From the NCBI GenBank assembly GCA_016713275.1, contig JADJPL010000006.1, positions 124,001-188,000 of the forward strand: DNA of 64,000 nucleotides, read 5' to 3'. The notes beneath the pieces were generated by a model, which ran no database searches, was not told the DNA's origin, and saw only the letters and a list, made by a program, of their open reading frames with translations. Source of the DNA: Haliscomenobacter sp. (GTDB taxonomy: Bacteria; Bacteroidota; Bacteroidia; Chitinophagales; Saprospiraceae). Made by a program: the position numbers and the translations under genes. This document shows, one piece after another, positions 9,209 through 20,921 of the stretch (within the stretch, counting starts at the first letter, position 1; each line of letters begins with the position of its first letter).

Positions 9209-9876
9209 ATGTATCCGATGCACGATTACGCCAAAAAACTGCTGTCCCTGCCGGACGCGCCGGATCAGGTGAACGCGTTGCAGGCCGTTTTGAACGAAGA
9301 AAGACGCCGCCGCCAGGAATTCCGGGAATGGGTTACCGAGGAGGTGAAGGCTGAATTTATTAATGGGGAAATCGTGGCGCATTCTCCGGTGAAAAGGAGG
9401 CATTGGAATGCACTGGACCTGTTGTCCAGGCTAATGAGTGTTTATGCTTCTTCGAGAAAACTGGGAAGGTTGCCATAGAAAAAGCCATGATCTCCCTCAC
9501 GCGTAACGATTACGAGCCCGATATTTGTTTCTTTTCAGCCGAAAAAATGGCTGCCTTTGAAGAAGACCAGCTTTTCTTTCCCGCGCCGGACCTGATTGTC
9601 GAAATCCTTTCTCCCAAAACGGAACGCCTGGACAGAGGGATTAAAAAGGATGATTACGCGGCGCACGGCGTTCGGGAATATTGGATCGTTGATCCGCTTC
9701 GTCAGCGAGTGGAGCAATTCTTCTTGTTGAGCCCGGAGGATAAAGTCTATTTCCAGCCCTATGTATTTGTAGTAGGCGAGGATATGGAAAGCCGGGTGAT
9801 TCCCGGTTTCCATATCCCCGTACGGGCTATTTTTGACGAAGTGGCCAATCTCGAAGCGTTGAAAACGCTGGTCTGA
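9209..9876 (+). CDS. Uma2 family endonuclease (DUF820), one frame break
   Basis: About 222 residues in total. The C-terminal part contains the PD-(D/E)XK-like core of the Uma2 family: YEPDICFF, PAPDLIVEILSPKTERLDRG, K-x-DDYAAHGVREYWIVDP. In this family the acidic residues and Lys form the presumed nuclease site. The N-terminal part (MYPMHDYAKKLLSLPD to SRKLG) is in another frame. Adding one A in GGAAGG near 9465 joins them as KLGKVAIEKAM. Uma2 proteins are common as many paralogues in Saprospiraceae and cyanobacteria, and their cellular role is poorly known. The stop lies five bases from the convergent flotillin gene, with no room for a terminator. Confidence 0.82.
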
Positions 9877-9881
9877 GCAGA

Positions 9882-11395
9882 TTAATCCTTTTTCGATTCC
9901 GAGGCCGGCTTGTCTTCTTCTTTTTTCTTCGCCAGGTATTCCGGCAGTTCCATGCCCGCCATATTCAGCAAGTCGTTGAGCGGGGGAACGGAGCGGTAGA
10001 GGCCGGAGATAAATTTGGAAGTGGAATTCCCTTCTCCGTCGCCGGAAGTATTTCCGCCTTCCCAGACGGTCACCTTATCGATCTTGATGTTCTTGATGGC
10101 GTCTACCTGGATGCGGACCAGTTCGGGGAGTTGGTCGGCGATCATCAGCAGGACGGCTTCCCGGGTATTGCCTCCGGCGGAGTTGACCACTTTCTGGAAG
10201 CCTTCCGCTTGTTTGCTCAAGACTTCATAGAGACCCCGGGCCTCGGCTTCCTGTCGGAGGAAGATAGCATCGGCTTCGCCTTTGGCAATGCGGCGGATCT
10301 GTTCGGCCTGGGCTTCGGCGGCGATTTCCTGTTTGCGCTTTTCGATTTCGGCTTTCACGACTTCGTCGGCTTCCCGGCTTGCTTTTTCGCGCAGGGCGCG
10401 GGCAATTTCGGCGGCTTGTTCTGCTTTGTACGCTTCTTCGAGGGCTTTTGCCGTCTGTACTTTTTCGGAGGCAGTGGCTACGCGAAGGGCTTCCGCTTCT
10501 GCCTGACGCCGCTCGGCTTCGGACTTGGCGACCTGGATGCGGGAGAGGTTTTCGCCTTCCACGGCGGTGGCATTGGCTTCAGCAACCCGGATACGCTGTA
10601 ACTGTTGCGCTTCGGCCTCGCCGGAGGCAGCGATCGCTTCGGCATTGGCTACTTTGGAGCGCTGGAGCTGGGCGGCTTCTGCTTCCCCGATGTTGGCCAG
10701 GGCCTGCGTTTCGGATACCTTGATCCGCATCTCCCGCTGGGCTTCGGCTTCCCGATGGAGCCGTCGCGGTTCTTTTGGGCTACGGAGACCCGGGCGTCGT
10801 TGATGGCTTTAGCGGCAGCTTCTTTACCCAACGCCTGGATATAGCCCGACTCGTCGTGGATGTCGGTTACGTTTACGTTGATGAGGCGCAAACCGATCTT
10901 CTTCAACTCCGTTTCCACGTGGTGGGAAACGTTGGTGTAAAACTTGTCGCGGTCGGTATTGATCTCTTCAATGTCCATGGTAGCAATGACCAGGCGCATC
11001 TGTCCCACGATGATATCGTGGGCGACCGTACGAATCGCGTCCAGGGAAAGTCCAAGCAGGCGCTCCGCCGCGTTGGTCATCACCGCAGGTTCGGTACTGA
11101 TCCCCACAGTAAAGCGGGAAGGCACATCCACGCGGATATTTTGCTTGCTCAACGCATTGCGCAAATCCACGTCGATGGAGATCGGAGTCAGGTCGAGGAA
11201 CGAAAAATCCTGAATTACCGGCCAGATAAAAGCCGCCCCACCGTGGATACATTTGGAGGATTGTCCCACCCCCGTTTTCCCGTAGATGACCAAAATCCGG
11301 TCCGAAGGACAGCGTTTGTACCGGGAAATGAAGACCATGGCGACAACCACCAGGAAACCTACAAGCAAACCGATAAACGAAAGGAAGTCTAGCAT
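9882..11395 (-). CDS. Flotillin-like SPFH protein (one frame break)
   Basis: About 504 residues: an N-terminal membrane segment (FLSFIGLLVGFLVVVAMVF), an SPFH/band-7 domain (about residues 30-220), then a very long Ala/Glu-rich coiled coil full of EAEA repeats, and a C-terminal oligomerisation region ending in KKKEEDKPASESKKD. Flotillins scaffold ordered membrane microdomains at the inner membrane. The frame changes near 10760, where one G missing from a G run would join DGSIG to EAEAQREMRI. The NfeD-like gene lies 31 bases upstream on the same strand, which is the standard flotillin-NfeD pairing. The earlier ATG gives the correct membrane anchor, so I chose 11395. Confidence 0.92.
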
Positions 11396-11426
11396 TTTTA
11401 TAAAGATGTTACGATGTTACGATGTT

Positions 11427-11990
11427 TTAACCGCTTACCCCTCTCACCACAAGCACCCCTTCCGGAGTAACCTGATCCACAGTGATCGTGGCGCCGGTGG
11501 GGATTTCATCCCCTTTGGTGATGGCGTCCAGCTCGCGGAGGGCGCCTTGGACTTCGACAAAGACCTTGCCCGTTCCTTGCTGGTTTGCGGGGATGCGGAG
11601 GTGAACGCTTCATTTTTGCCCGATCGCATTGTACACATCGAGCGTGCCGCTGGATTGCAAGCGGAGCAGGGTGGTGATCACCAGATACGAAAGCCAGGCC
11701 GCCAAGCCGCCGGCAAGCCCTCCTGCCAGGATAGCCGCCCAAAGACCCAGCCCCAAGCGCAACGCAACAACGCCCGCATAACCCAGGAACATACCAAAGG
11801 CCAGCAGGCTTCTCAGCCCCCAGAAGGCAAAGTCTACATCTCCGTGATCCAGATCCAGGTCGGTTTCGTGGCCGATGATCTGAAGGAGAAGGTATATGAT
11901 AAACAGTAAGCTGAATATCAATCCGATTCCCCAAAAGACCTGTTCAGGTGCGGAGAGGGACTGCCACCAGCTCATCCACGTCAACAGCAT
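11427..11990 (-). CDS. NfeD-like membrane protein with an in-frame TGA
   Basis: There are 187 codons. Residues about 15-115 hold three or four membrane segments (VFWGIGLIFSLLFIIYLLL and later ones). Residues about 125-187 form the small OB-fold typical of the NfeD C-terminus (VHLRIPANQQGTGKVFVEV, GDEIPTGATITVDQV). Codon 127, at 11610-11612, is TGA in the middle of GQ-K-stop-SVHLRIP, where NfeD relatives commonly have Gly (GGA differs by one base). The frame is unchanged on both sides, so this is a lone stop, not a shift. The partner flotillin gene follows after 31 bases, which contain short GTTACGAT repeats. A true truncation would remove the OB domain. Confidence 0.8.
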
Positions 11991-12100
11991 ATTTCAGCGT
12001 TTTGTACAAATATACCTTTTGGTCTGCAAAGAGTGGATTTCTCTCGACGATTTGGGAAAAAATAACGGCGAAGGGATCTGGGGCGTTTTCCCTCGACAGG

Positions 12101-12142
12101 AAAAAGGCCTTAAACCCGCCTCCGGAATTTAAGGCCTTTTTT
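12101..12142. terminator. Bidirectional hairpin terminator
   Basis: AAAAAGGCCTTAAA at 12101-12114 and TTTAAGGCCTTTTTT at 12128-12142 form a 14-pair stem with a 13-base loop, with A and T runs on either side. It stands beyond the 3' end of the giant T9SS protein gene and before the NfeD-flotillin unit, separating the two minus-strand transcription units. The rest of 11991-12375 holds the palindromic element described next and no gene. Confidence 0.8.
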
Positions 12143-12145
12143 CAA

Positions 12146-12309
12146 TAGACTTGTTGCGACGGGTCAGCGTGGTGGGAAAAATGAGCTGTTTTCTGTCCAC
12201 ACGAAGGCTTTTTGAGGGAGCATAGCCGGGCTAAGTAACCGAAAAAAGGCGCAGTGTGGGCGGAAAAGAGCCATTTTAAACCCGCGATGATCCCGTCGCA
12301 ACAAGTCTA
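12146..12309. mobile_element. MITE-like 164-bp palindromic element
   Basis: The element starts TAGACTTGTTGCGACGGG and ends with the exact reverse complement, an 18-bp terminal inverted repeat. Inside, the two halves stay imperfectly complementary for about 40 more bases, so the whole element can fold on itself. No coding frame is present. TA at both outer ends would fit a TA target duplication of the IS630/Tc1-mariner type, but this is inferred from one complete copy. A second, incomplete copy lies at 34551-34656. Confidence 0.65.
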
Positions 12310-12375
12310 ATAAGTTGCGATGGCGATGCATGCGGGCTCCGCCGCCCGATTCAACTCATGTCTTCATACGCTGCA

Positions 12376-15300
12376 TCAAAATTCCAGCCGGATCACTTTC
12401 AAGGAAATTATTGATCCTTCTGAGTTCCGAATGGTCAGCAAATACACGCCGCTGGACCAGCCGGTGAGATCGATGTCTTTTTTCACTTTCAACACCTGAT
12501 CTGCCCTTCCGTCGTAAACCGTCTGCCCCATGGGGTTCGATAATTCGAATGTGAGCGTTTCTCTTTTGTACAGGTCTACTTCTACGGTCAGCAAGTCCAT
12601 CACCGGGTTGGGGTAGATCAGGATGCGCTCGGCAAAGTCGGGCAAATCAAGCACGGCGGTTGGCCTGGCCATAACGGTAACGGTTGCCTGGCAGGAATCC
12701 CGGTTGCCTTGCGCGTCGGAAACGGTTAAGGTGACCAATTGCCTGCCGATGCTCAGGCTGTCGAAACGGTTGCGACTTAGCGTAAAGGAAGTCAGGCTGC
12801 AATTGTCGCTGGATCCGGCATCGACCCAATCAACGGGGAGGGTTGCCTGGTTGGCAACATCCAGGATGATGACTGTATCGCGGCAACGGGCAACGGGCCG
12901 GATGGGATCCTGAATGGTGACCGTCGTTTCGCAGAATGCCGTGTTCCCGTTGATATCGGTACCGGTCAACCGGACAGACTGCAGGCCGATATCCGCACAG
13001 CTAAACGCCGTCCGGCTAAGCGCCAGCTTTTGCATCCCGCAACCGTCGAAGCTGTTGTCATTGACCATAGTGGCGTCCAACGTAGCGGTTCCCCCTGCTG
13101 TTAAGACAAGGGTTGCCTGTTTGCACTTCATGGAGGGCGCCGTTTTGTCCACATACGTCACGTCGAAAGCGAACGTGTCCCGGTTGCCGAAATTATCCTG
13201 GGCAACGTAAGTCATCCGGACAGTAGTATTGGCGTCGATAGGGTCGCCGGGATTCCATCCGGTAAGGGTGGGGCTAAACTGGAAGTCGCTGATTTTCTGT
13301 TCGGGCAGGTAGTTGGCGACGATAAAGGGCTTGAACGATTCCACCGCTAAGGGTATGGAACAGCTGGTTCCCACTGGTAGGGTGCCTTCTCCGAAATAGG
13401 CGAAGGTGAAGAAATTCCCCTGGCCTCCGCAAACCGGGTGGCCTGTTCCCTCCACGCTCACGATTTGGACTGCTTCTGCGACGCAGCCGGGATCCTGAGC
13501 ATTTCCTGGGGAGGCAGTCCTGCGTCGAAGCGGTATTTGACGGTATGGTCTCCTTTGCCTAGGGCTGCCGGATTAAATGTTGTGGCAGGTTGGCCGTTGA
13601 TGGTAAAAGAACCTGTTCCGATTGCGCTTCCTGCTGATCCTTTCAATAGTGACGGGTTCTGAGTTTGGCAGTATGCGTCATCCAGGCCGGCGATTTCAGG
13701 AGACGGATAATAGCAGGTATTAGCCAGCGGAATCGTCAGACCAGGATATGCCGGGCTTTTAACCCGGACAATGTAACCGATCCCGCTTTGGTGGATGCCT
13801 TTCAGGCGGTAACGGCCCGAGCCCGCCGGCATCTCAGTCAGTATGGTGTTCCGTGGATAAGGCAAATTGGTTGCCGGATTCAGGAGGGTTGCGGTATCGA
13901 TTTGCCATAGTTCTCCGGTGCTCGAAACGACGGTAACCTCTTCGTCAAACCAGCCGTTTCCGCGGCAGGCGCAGGGCGTAGCCACCGTAGTTCCTTCTGT
14001 ATTGATCAGCCGGATTCGGCAAAAAGAAGAAGGCAGAACGCGCAACTTGAACGCGCAGGATGTGCTGTTGCCCAGATTGTCGAACACGACTACCTGCAGG
14101 GTCTGTTGTCCGGTATCTATGCAAGTAAAATAAGAAGGTGAAAATAAAATTTTTGATACCCCGCAGTTATCGGATAGGAAAGGCCGAAGCATCGTTTCGG
14201 TAAGGACCAGGTTTCCGGTGGTGTCAAGCCTGAACGACGGCATGGCATTGCATAGGACGACAGGAGGCAAGGAATCTGGCAGGAATGTCGTAAAGACCAA
14301 GCTGTCGCAACCATTGGCGCCAGTGAATTTCTGAGAACGGATGCCTAACTGGGCGGTATCGCAAGTCAGAGCTGTCAGGTAAGTAGAAACAGGATTGGCA
14401 AAAGTAAGCACAACGGAATCAACGCCCTTGCATCCCAGGGAATCTTGCCCTTCAAGATAGTACACCGTATTTTTTGTAATGACCGCTTCCGGATTGGCGA
14501 TTTTCGTATCGCTCAACCCTTGAGGCGGGCTCCATTGGAAGGTTTTCGCACCGCTCCCATACAAGCCTACGGGTTGATCGATGCAGACAACCCGGTCAGG
14601 GCCGGCATCTACGGAAGGCAACGGATAGATCGTCAGAGAAAAGGTGTCTTTCAAAGCCGATCCTGTTGCCGTATCGAAGACCATGATGGCACAATCCCCA
14701 CATCCTGTGAAATTGGGCTGTGTTTTCCAGCCTAATATGCCTTCAGAAGCAGGTAAAGAACTCGCCAGGAGCTCCGAAGATTTTCCTGCACCTGGATAGA
14801 AATAAACATGAACTGCGCTGACCTGACTGGAGGCCCATTGAATGTAGATGCTGTCGCCGGCGCAATAATGGTCCAAAATTCCGTAAAGAGCCAACGCAGG
14901 AAGGTCCTTCAAATAGACGGTTTTTTCAGCCCGGATTTTCTCTGCTTCCTGATTGCCGGTGTTGTCGGTAGCCCGAACGTAAAGGTCATATTTATGCCCT
15001 GGCGTTCCGGCGAAATCGATCTGTTTTTCCGCAATGCCTTCCTTGTAAGGGGTAAATGGCCCTCCGTCGTCGGATGCATAAACGCTGTAATTCCGGATTC
15101 CGGATCCGCCGGGGTCGTCTGAGCCGTTCCATGTCAGCGTGACGACGGGAATGTCCAGGGTAACGGTGCTGGTGTCGGCAAGCCGGCTTTGAGGGGCTAC
15201 CGCATCGATGACGTTGAAGATCTGTGGGGTTGCGATGGTTTCGTTAACGTCAAAAACGATGGCTGCTTTGGCGAGGACGGAGTCTCCTGTCGGCGCAGTT

Positions 15301-18300
15301 TTCCTGGGCGCAATAGTAAAGGAGGCAAACCCTTCCCCTTTATGCGTTTTGGGGTCGTTGACGGGAAGCAGGCCGAGTTGCGGATTGGATGGCGCCAGCC
15401 CGGTCTGCGGGTCGATGGATTCGAAGATCCAGAAGATCTTGTTCTGGGTGACATCGATGCCCGCCGTGACGTCGACCAGAATACCCAGGGAATCCCGCAG
15501 GTTGAGGCGTTCGCTGTAGAACGTGGAATTCACAGGCACGTGGAAGCGCTGGTTGGCAAAACCAAAGTCGCTGAGGCGCATGGAGAACAGGTTCAAACTG
15601 GGATCCGGATGATGCTCAACCACTACTTTCTGAGCAGGAGCGGTAGCGAATTTCGGGTCGTTCTCAAAGCGGATCGTGTAGGGCAAGGGTTCGTTGACCG
15701 ACACCCAGCGCGGTTCCCCGTATCCTTCCGGACCAATGATATCGTTGGGGTCTCTGGATACAATGATGGTCGTCCGGCGCACCTGGACGGTGGCATTGGC
15801 CGTACAGCCGTTGGCGTCGGTGACGTTCAGGGGGTAGTCGCCCGGGCCCGTGACGGTCTTGCGCCCTCCTTCCCAACTGAAGGTGTAAGGCTCCGTGCCG
15901 CCGGTAGCCGAGGCCGTGAGTTCGATCTGCGCGATGTTTTGCCCGATACTGATAGACAGGTTGGAGCTTCCGTTTACCGTAACTTTCAGGGGCTTGGGAT
16001 CATCGACGGTAGCCGAACCGGTAGCCGTCACTTTGCAGGCGCCCGAGCCGGAAGTGACGGTGTAGGAATAGGTGCCTGCTTTCAGGTCACTTCGCGTGAG
16101 GCCACTACCTCCGTCGCTCCATGCCGCTTCGTAACTTCCCAGCCCTCCGCCAACAACGAGTTCAATTTTTCCACCCCCTTTATCCGAACAGGAGGATGAA
16201 CTGGTTTTGGCTGTTACTTCGAGCGGGCTGGGAGATTCATTGACAACAACCCGGATTTCCCCTTTAAACGTACACCCATCCTTGAAAACCAACAGAACAT
16301 GGTACGTGGTTGTTTTTTCCGGAAAAACTTCCACCGGGCCAGCGCCGGTATAGGGGATTTCTGGCCAGTACAAAAAGTCGTTAAACGTAGTTACCGGATT
16401 ACCCCGAGAGTTAATCACCTGGGAAGTCAAGATCACTTTTTCTTTTGGACAGGTAGTAGTTGGGGCCGCCTTCACCCGGATCTCATAATTGACCCGTTCT
16501 ATTTGAATGAGTTCTTCGCCTTTGCAGGATCCGTCGGTAACCGTCACCCGGTAAAGGGTAGTTACGGATGGGGTAACCTTGCGCTGAGCTCCGGATTCCT
16601 CATTATCCCATTTGTATTTTGGATTTTTTGCTCCTTCCGCGCTAGCCGTAAGGATCACTTCGTCGCCCGGGCAAGCACTGTCTTTGTTTTTGGCGATGCT
16701 GACCTTTAATTCTCCAACCGGGACTTCCAAAGAATTCTTCCCTTCGCACTTGGTCCCCGCAGGTGAAATGAGGGTAACCGTTACCTTGAACGTCTCGGTA
16801 GCTTGAATTTTGTTTACAGTGATCTCCGGATCGGAACTCCCCGTACTCCATTTGTACTCCGTTGTAGTTTGAAAATGAGGAATATAACTGGTCTTTAATT
16901 TTACATCCTGATCTTTGCAAACCTGAGACGGGTCCGCAATAATAGAAAAATCGGGGTTGTCCCAAACATGGATTTCTTTGCTGTCTGCGGCTTTGCATTG
17001 GGAATCGTCGGTGAGCGTTACCGTTACGCTGGACAAAATCCCCAAATGACTTCCAGTAGTAGCAGAAAGTGTGGCAGAACTTCCGTCTGATGAGGGACTG
17101 ACATCCAGGTTGAACCCGTTCCAGGTGAATTTGGGGTTGGCGCCAGCAGTATAGGTTGTGGTGGCTGGATCGTGGCATCCTGGCAAACATCGGTTTTGTC
17201 CAGGTTGAGTTTCAACTCCGGCCCGATCACCGTGATCTGAATGGATGCTTCTCCTTCGCAACCAATATCGTCTGTGGCGACCACCCGGAAGGTTTTGGTT
17301 TTTTCGGTCTGATCATCTCCTAAATGAAATACTTCGCCAGTGCCTGTCAGGTCGACAAACCGAAGCCCGGTGATTTGCTGTCCGTCGAGGTATCGTTTTA
17401 CGTCTTTCACCGCCAGCGGGGTTCCTTTTTCATCGGTGAAGGCAGCAGTGACCTTCACATCGGTATTCCGGCAAATGGGAAGGGTTTTGTCGGTAGCCAG
17501 GGACACTCTGGGGCTGGCGTGGACGTTGAGATTATGGGAGGCAGAGGCCTGACAGGTGGCGCTGCCTTTAAGGACGACGGTAACCGTGTATTTTCCGGCC
17601 TGACTGAGCTGATTTTTGGCAAAGGCAGGTTTTGGCCGTCGACGGATTTTCCGTCCGGGGTGCTCCATGTAAATTCGTAGTCGTTGGGATCTCCCTGAGC
17701 GAGATTGGCCTGGAGGGAAATATCAGCGCCTTCGCACGCTTCCTTAGGTCCATTGATTGTGATCTGGGGCGCCGGGTACACCTTGACATCGATTTTTACG
17801 TCGGCTTTGCATCCGGTCGTTTTGCCGGTGATCCGGATGGTGTATGCACCCGAGTGGGTATTTGCCTGGGCGTTGGAGATGGTCAGGTTCTGGATTTGTT
17901 GCTTGCTTCCGTCGGGAAGGGTCCATTCAAAATCAAACCCGCTGTCGTCGCCACTTGCGGTGGCGGTCAGTTTCAGTTCCTCCCCTTCACAGATCGGCTG
18001 ATTGGAACCAGCCGTGACTTTGTGTTCGGGGTATACTTCCACCAAAACGGAGGTGTATCCTTCGCAGGCATTGTTATCCGTTACGGTAAGGTAAAAGGTT
18101 TGATTGGTAAATAATGGCCCAACTTCGTGGTTGGGTTGGTCGTTCGAAGCGGGGTTCCATTGATAGACAAAGGGGCCCGTGCCGCCTTTGACCGATGTTT
18201 TGATCAGCGCTTTTTCTCCCGGGCAAATCACCTTGTCCGTCCAGGCGCTTACCTGGGGCGGATCGAAGACCAAGAGGGTGAATTCTGCTGTAGCCAGACA

Positions 18301-20875
18301 GCCTGCGGCATCTTCCATGGTGACTTTGTATACCGTTTCGGCATTGGGCCGGTCCTGTATTTGCGACCCGTTGTCGGTGATACGGGTACCCCGGTTCCAG
18401 GTAAACGTAAACGGTCCGATACCCGCTGTTGCCCTGGCGGTGAGGGTGACGAGCTCGTCCGGACAAACCGGATTTTGATTGGCGGTTATTTGTACCTGGG
18501 GAATATCGACCTGAATAGTGACATTGGCAGAATCTACACAGCCGATGAAGTCGGTCACGGTAAGGCCGTAGGTGGTAGTAGTTTTGGGATAATCTTCTAC
18601 GGTAGTCAAAATTCCCAGGTTATGGCTCCCACGGAAAGAATAACCGGACACACCTCCTGTTGCTTCTCCGGTGAGCCGCACGGCATCTCCTTCGCAGGCT
18701 ATTGTTTTAGAAGGAGTGATCCCTACCGTTGGATCAGATATCCGAACGATCGTCGTATCGGTATCCCGGCACATCCGGGCATCTTCCGCCACGACAATAT
18801 AAAGGGAGGTTGCAGTAGGCGTTAGCCTGAAAAAGGCTGTATTGCTGACCGATTCGCGGGGCTGATAGACCCCTGGAACCAGTTATAGGTATACGGTTCT
18901 GTCCTCCGCTGGCTTGAGACGTGAGCAAAGGCTGTCGCCAAGGCATATTGTGCGGCCGATGCTGGCCTGGACCTCCACCTTGATGACCTGCGCGTCGATC
19001 GATGCGGTGGCGGTACACCCGGTGTTGAGGTCGGTCACGGTGACCCGGTAGGTTCCGGTATGCTGGATGCCCGCCGGAGCGATGAGCGGATTTTGCGCTG
19101 TTGAACTAGCGTTATTGGGGAAGCCCCAGGTGTATCCATAGTTTCCGCTCCCTCCACTTACGGCGGCGGTGAGTTGAAGCCCTGCGCCTGCACAGACCGG
19201 GCTGTTGGAACCCAGGGTTACGGCGGGCCTTGGATTAACGGTAACCGCAGCTTGTCCAATTCCTTCGCACTGGCGGCTATCGGTAACTTTATAGGTCAGG
19301 GTATACACGCCTACCAGGGAAGCAGAAAACACCGGATTGGCGATATTCTGGGCGGTGAACGAACCGCCGTTTGCCGAAGTCCACTCGTGCCGGACAAACT
19401 GCCCAGACCCACCCGTGGGGTTGCCCTGGAGTTGTACCGGGTCATTCGGACAAACCGGGTTGGGAGCGGCAACAGGCTGTACCTTGGGGTTGTTGAAGAC
19501 CGTAATCTGAAGGGTATCCAAGCCTGAACATCCGCGGGCGTCAGTTGCTTCAAGCAAGAGATGAAATACCCCAAATGTATCTGCCTGGAAGGTTGTGATC
19601 AGCGCGTTCAATGGACTCAGATAAATAGAATCACCTTGCCACCTGAACGTATAAGCGGGTGCGCCTCCGCTTATCCTGCCTTCGACCTGGAGTTTGGTTC
19701 CCCTGCAAATTTCAGGCGGCTGCGGAATGGTCCGGATTTCTGCTTTGGGGTTTGGATAAACCGTCAGTTCCGCTTTTCTCGAGGTGATGGAGCCGCATGC
19801 GTTTTTGATGACGCAATCGTACTGCCCTGCGTCGGTCAGTTGAACCAATGGAAGCCGCAGCGTGTCTGCAGTCGCTCCTGAGATGTTTTGGCCGTTTTTT
19901 CGCCATTGGTATTGGTAGGGTTTGGTTCCCTGGACCTGGACGCCAAAGAACACGCTCTTCCCCTTCGCAAACGGCGGTATCGGCAGGCTGCCGGAGGATG
20001 GTCACAGGGATACACAGAGGACCTGGCTGGATGGCGAGATCGGAAACCAAATTGAGGCTTTCGCTTACAAGCGTTTGGACATTGGACCCATTTAGTTCCG
20101 CCCTGAGGATCTTATTCCCGCTGGCGACCAATAAGGTAGTAGAGGTGGCGGTCTGGTCGATGGCGATTGCCTCGGGACTGGAAACCGCCGGGGCTGCCAG
20201 GAGCTGTTCAACCCCCGTTCCGTTCGCATTTGCCCGCATTACCCGGCTACTGCCCCGGTCGGTCCAATAAAGTTTTTTATCCGTTCCAATCGCCAGATCG
20301 CTGACGGAAATTATCCCGGTACCGATCAAGACCTCAACGGTATCCCCTGCCGGATTTGCCCAAAGAATCCGGTTGCCGTCGCCGATATACCATCGAAGGG
20401 TGTTGGGGTCGTAGACTAACGCCCCTGGGGCATTGACCCTGGGTTTGGATATCCAGGTTTCCACTCCGGTTTTATCGGCATTGGCCCGGTTTACCATACC
20501 GCTGATATCGGTCCAGTAAATTTTACCATCCGGACCGACTACAATAGCCGTAACCGCGGTGGTTCCGGTCGAAAAACGTTTCCGGGTTCTTTCCATCCAG
20601 TTCTGCCTGGAAATGCGGGTTCCGTCGCCGATATACAACCGGACGCCCGGATTAATGGCCAGCGCTCCCGGACTGCCAAGCTGGGGGCGTTCGAGTAAGG
20701 TTTGGATATATGCCCCATCGGCAGAAGAACGCTGTAACCGCCCGGCAAGGCTATCTGTCCAGTAAATGGTGTTTTGCCCATTCACCCAGGGAAGGAAAGC
20801 GAAGAGCCAGAGCGCAAGAACTGCCCACGGGCTGCTCATCGGTTGCTGGGTTGATTTATAATTCCTGGTTGCCAT
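12376..20875 (-). CDS. Giant T9SS-secreted multidomain protein (YWTD propeller, SprB/PKD/HYR repeats), several frame breaks
   Basis: About 2,830 residues when frames are joined. The start at 20875 gives MATRNYKSTQQ and a signal peptide ending WVNGQ. Next comes a YWTD beta-propeller (IYWTDSLAGRLQR, KIYWTDISGMVNRA, KLYWTDRGSSRVMRA; about residues 40-300). Many Ig/PKD-like repeats with xVCxGDxxxL motifs follow, then SprB-type repeats (SDGGSGLTRSDLKAGTYSY), a DUF7619-like segment (DPNDIIGPEGYGEPRWVSV), a fibronectin-like domain and three HYR-like repeats. The T9SS type A tail (IYPNPVMDLLTVEV to VYLLTIRNSEGS) closes the protein. Breaks lie near 13475, 17175, 17645, 18860-18910 (two or three) and 19955, mostly single missing bases. 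It is probably a surface adhesin or gliding-type protein. It follows the other giant gene after about 46 bases and may be cotranscribed with it. Confidence 0.85.
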
Positions 20876-20921
20876 AGTTCGATCATTTTGAAAGAAAACC
20901 ATCCATTGCCATCCTGCCCGC

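Noticed and set aside
13458..20902. Treating the successive minus-strand frames as several separate PKD/Ig-repeat genes
   Set aside because: Internal pieces lack signal peptides and tails, and their ends join in sequence at each break, so one gene is the better reading.
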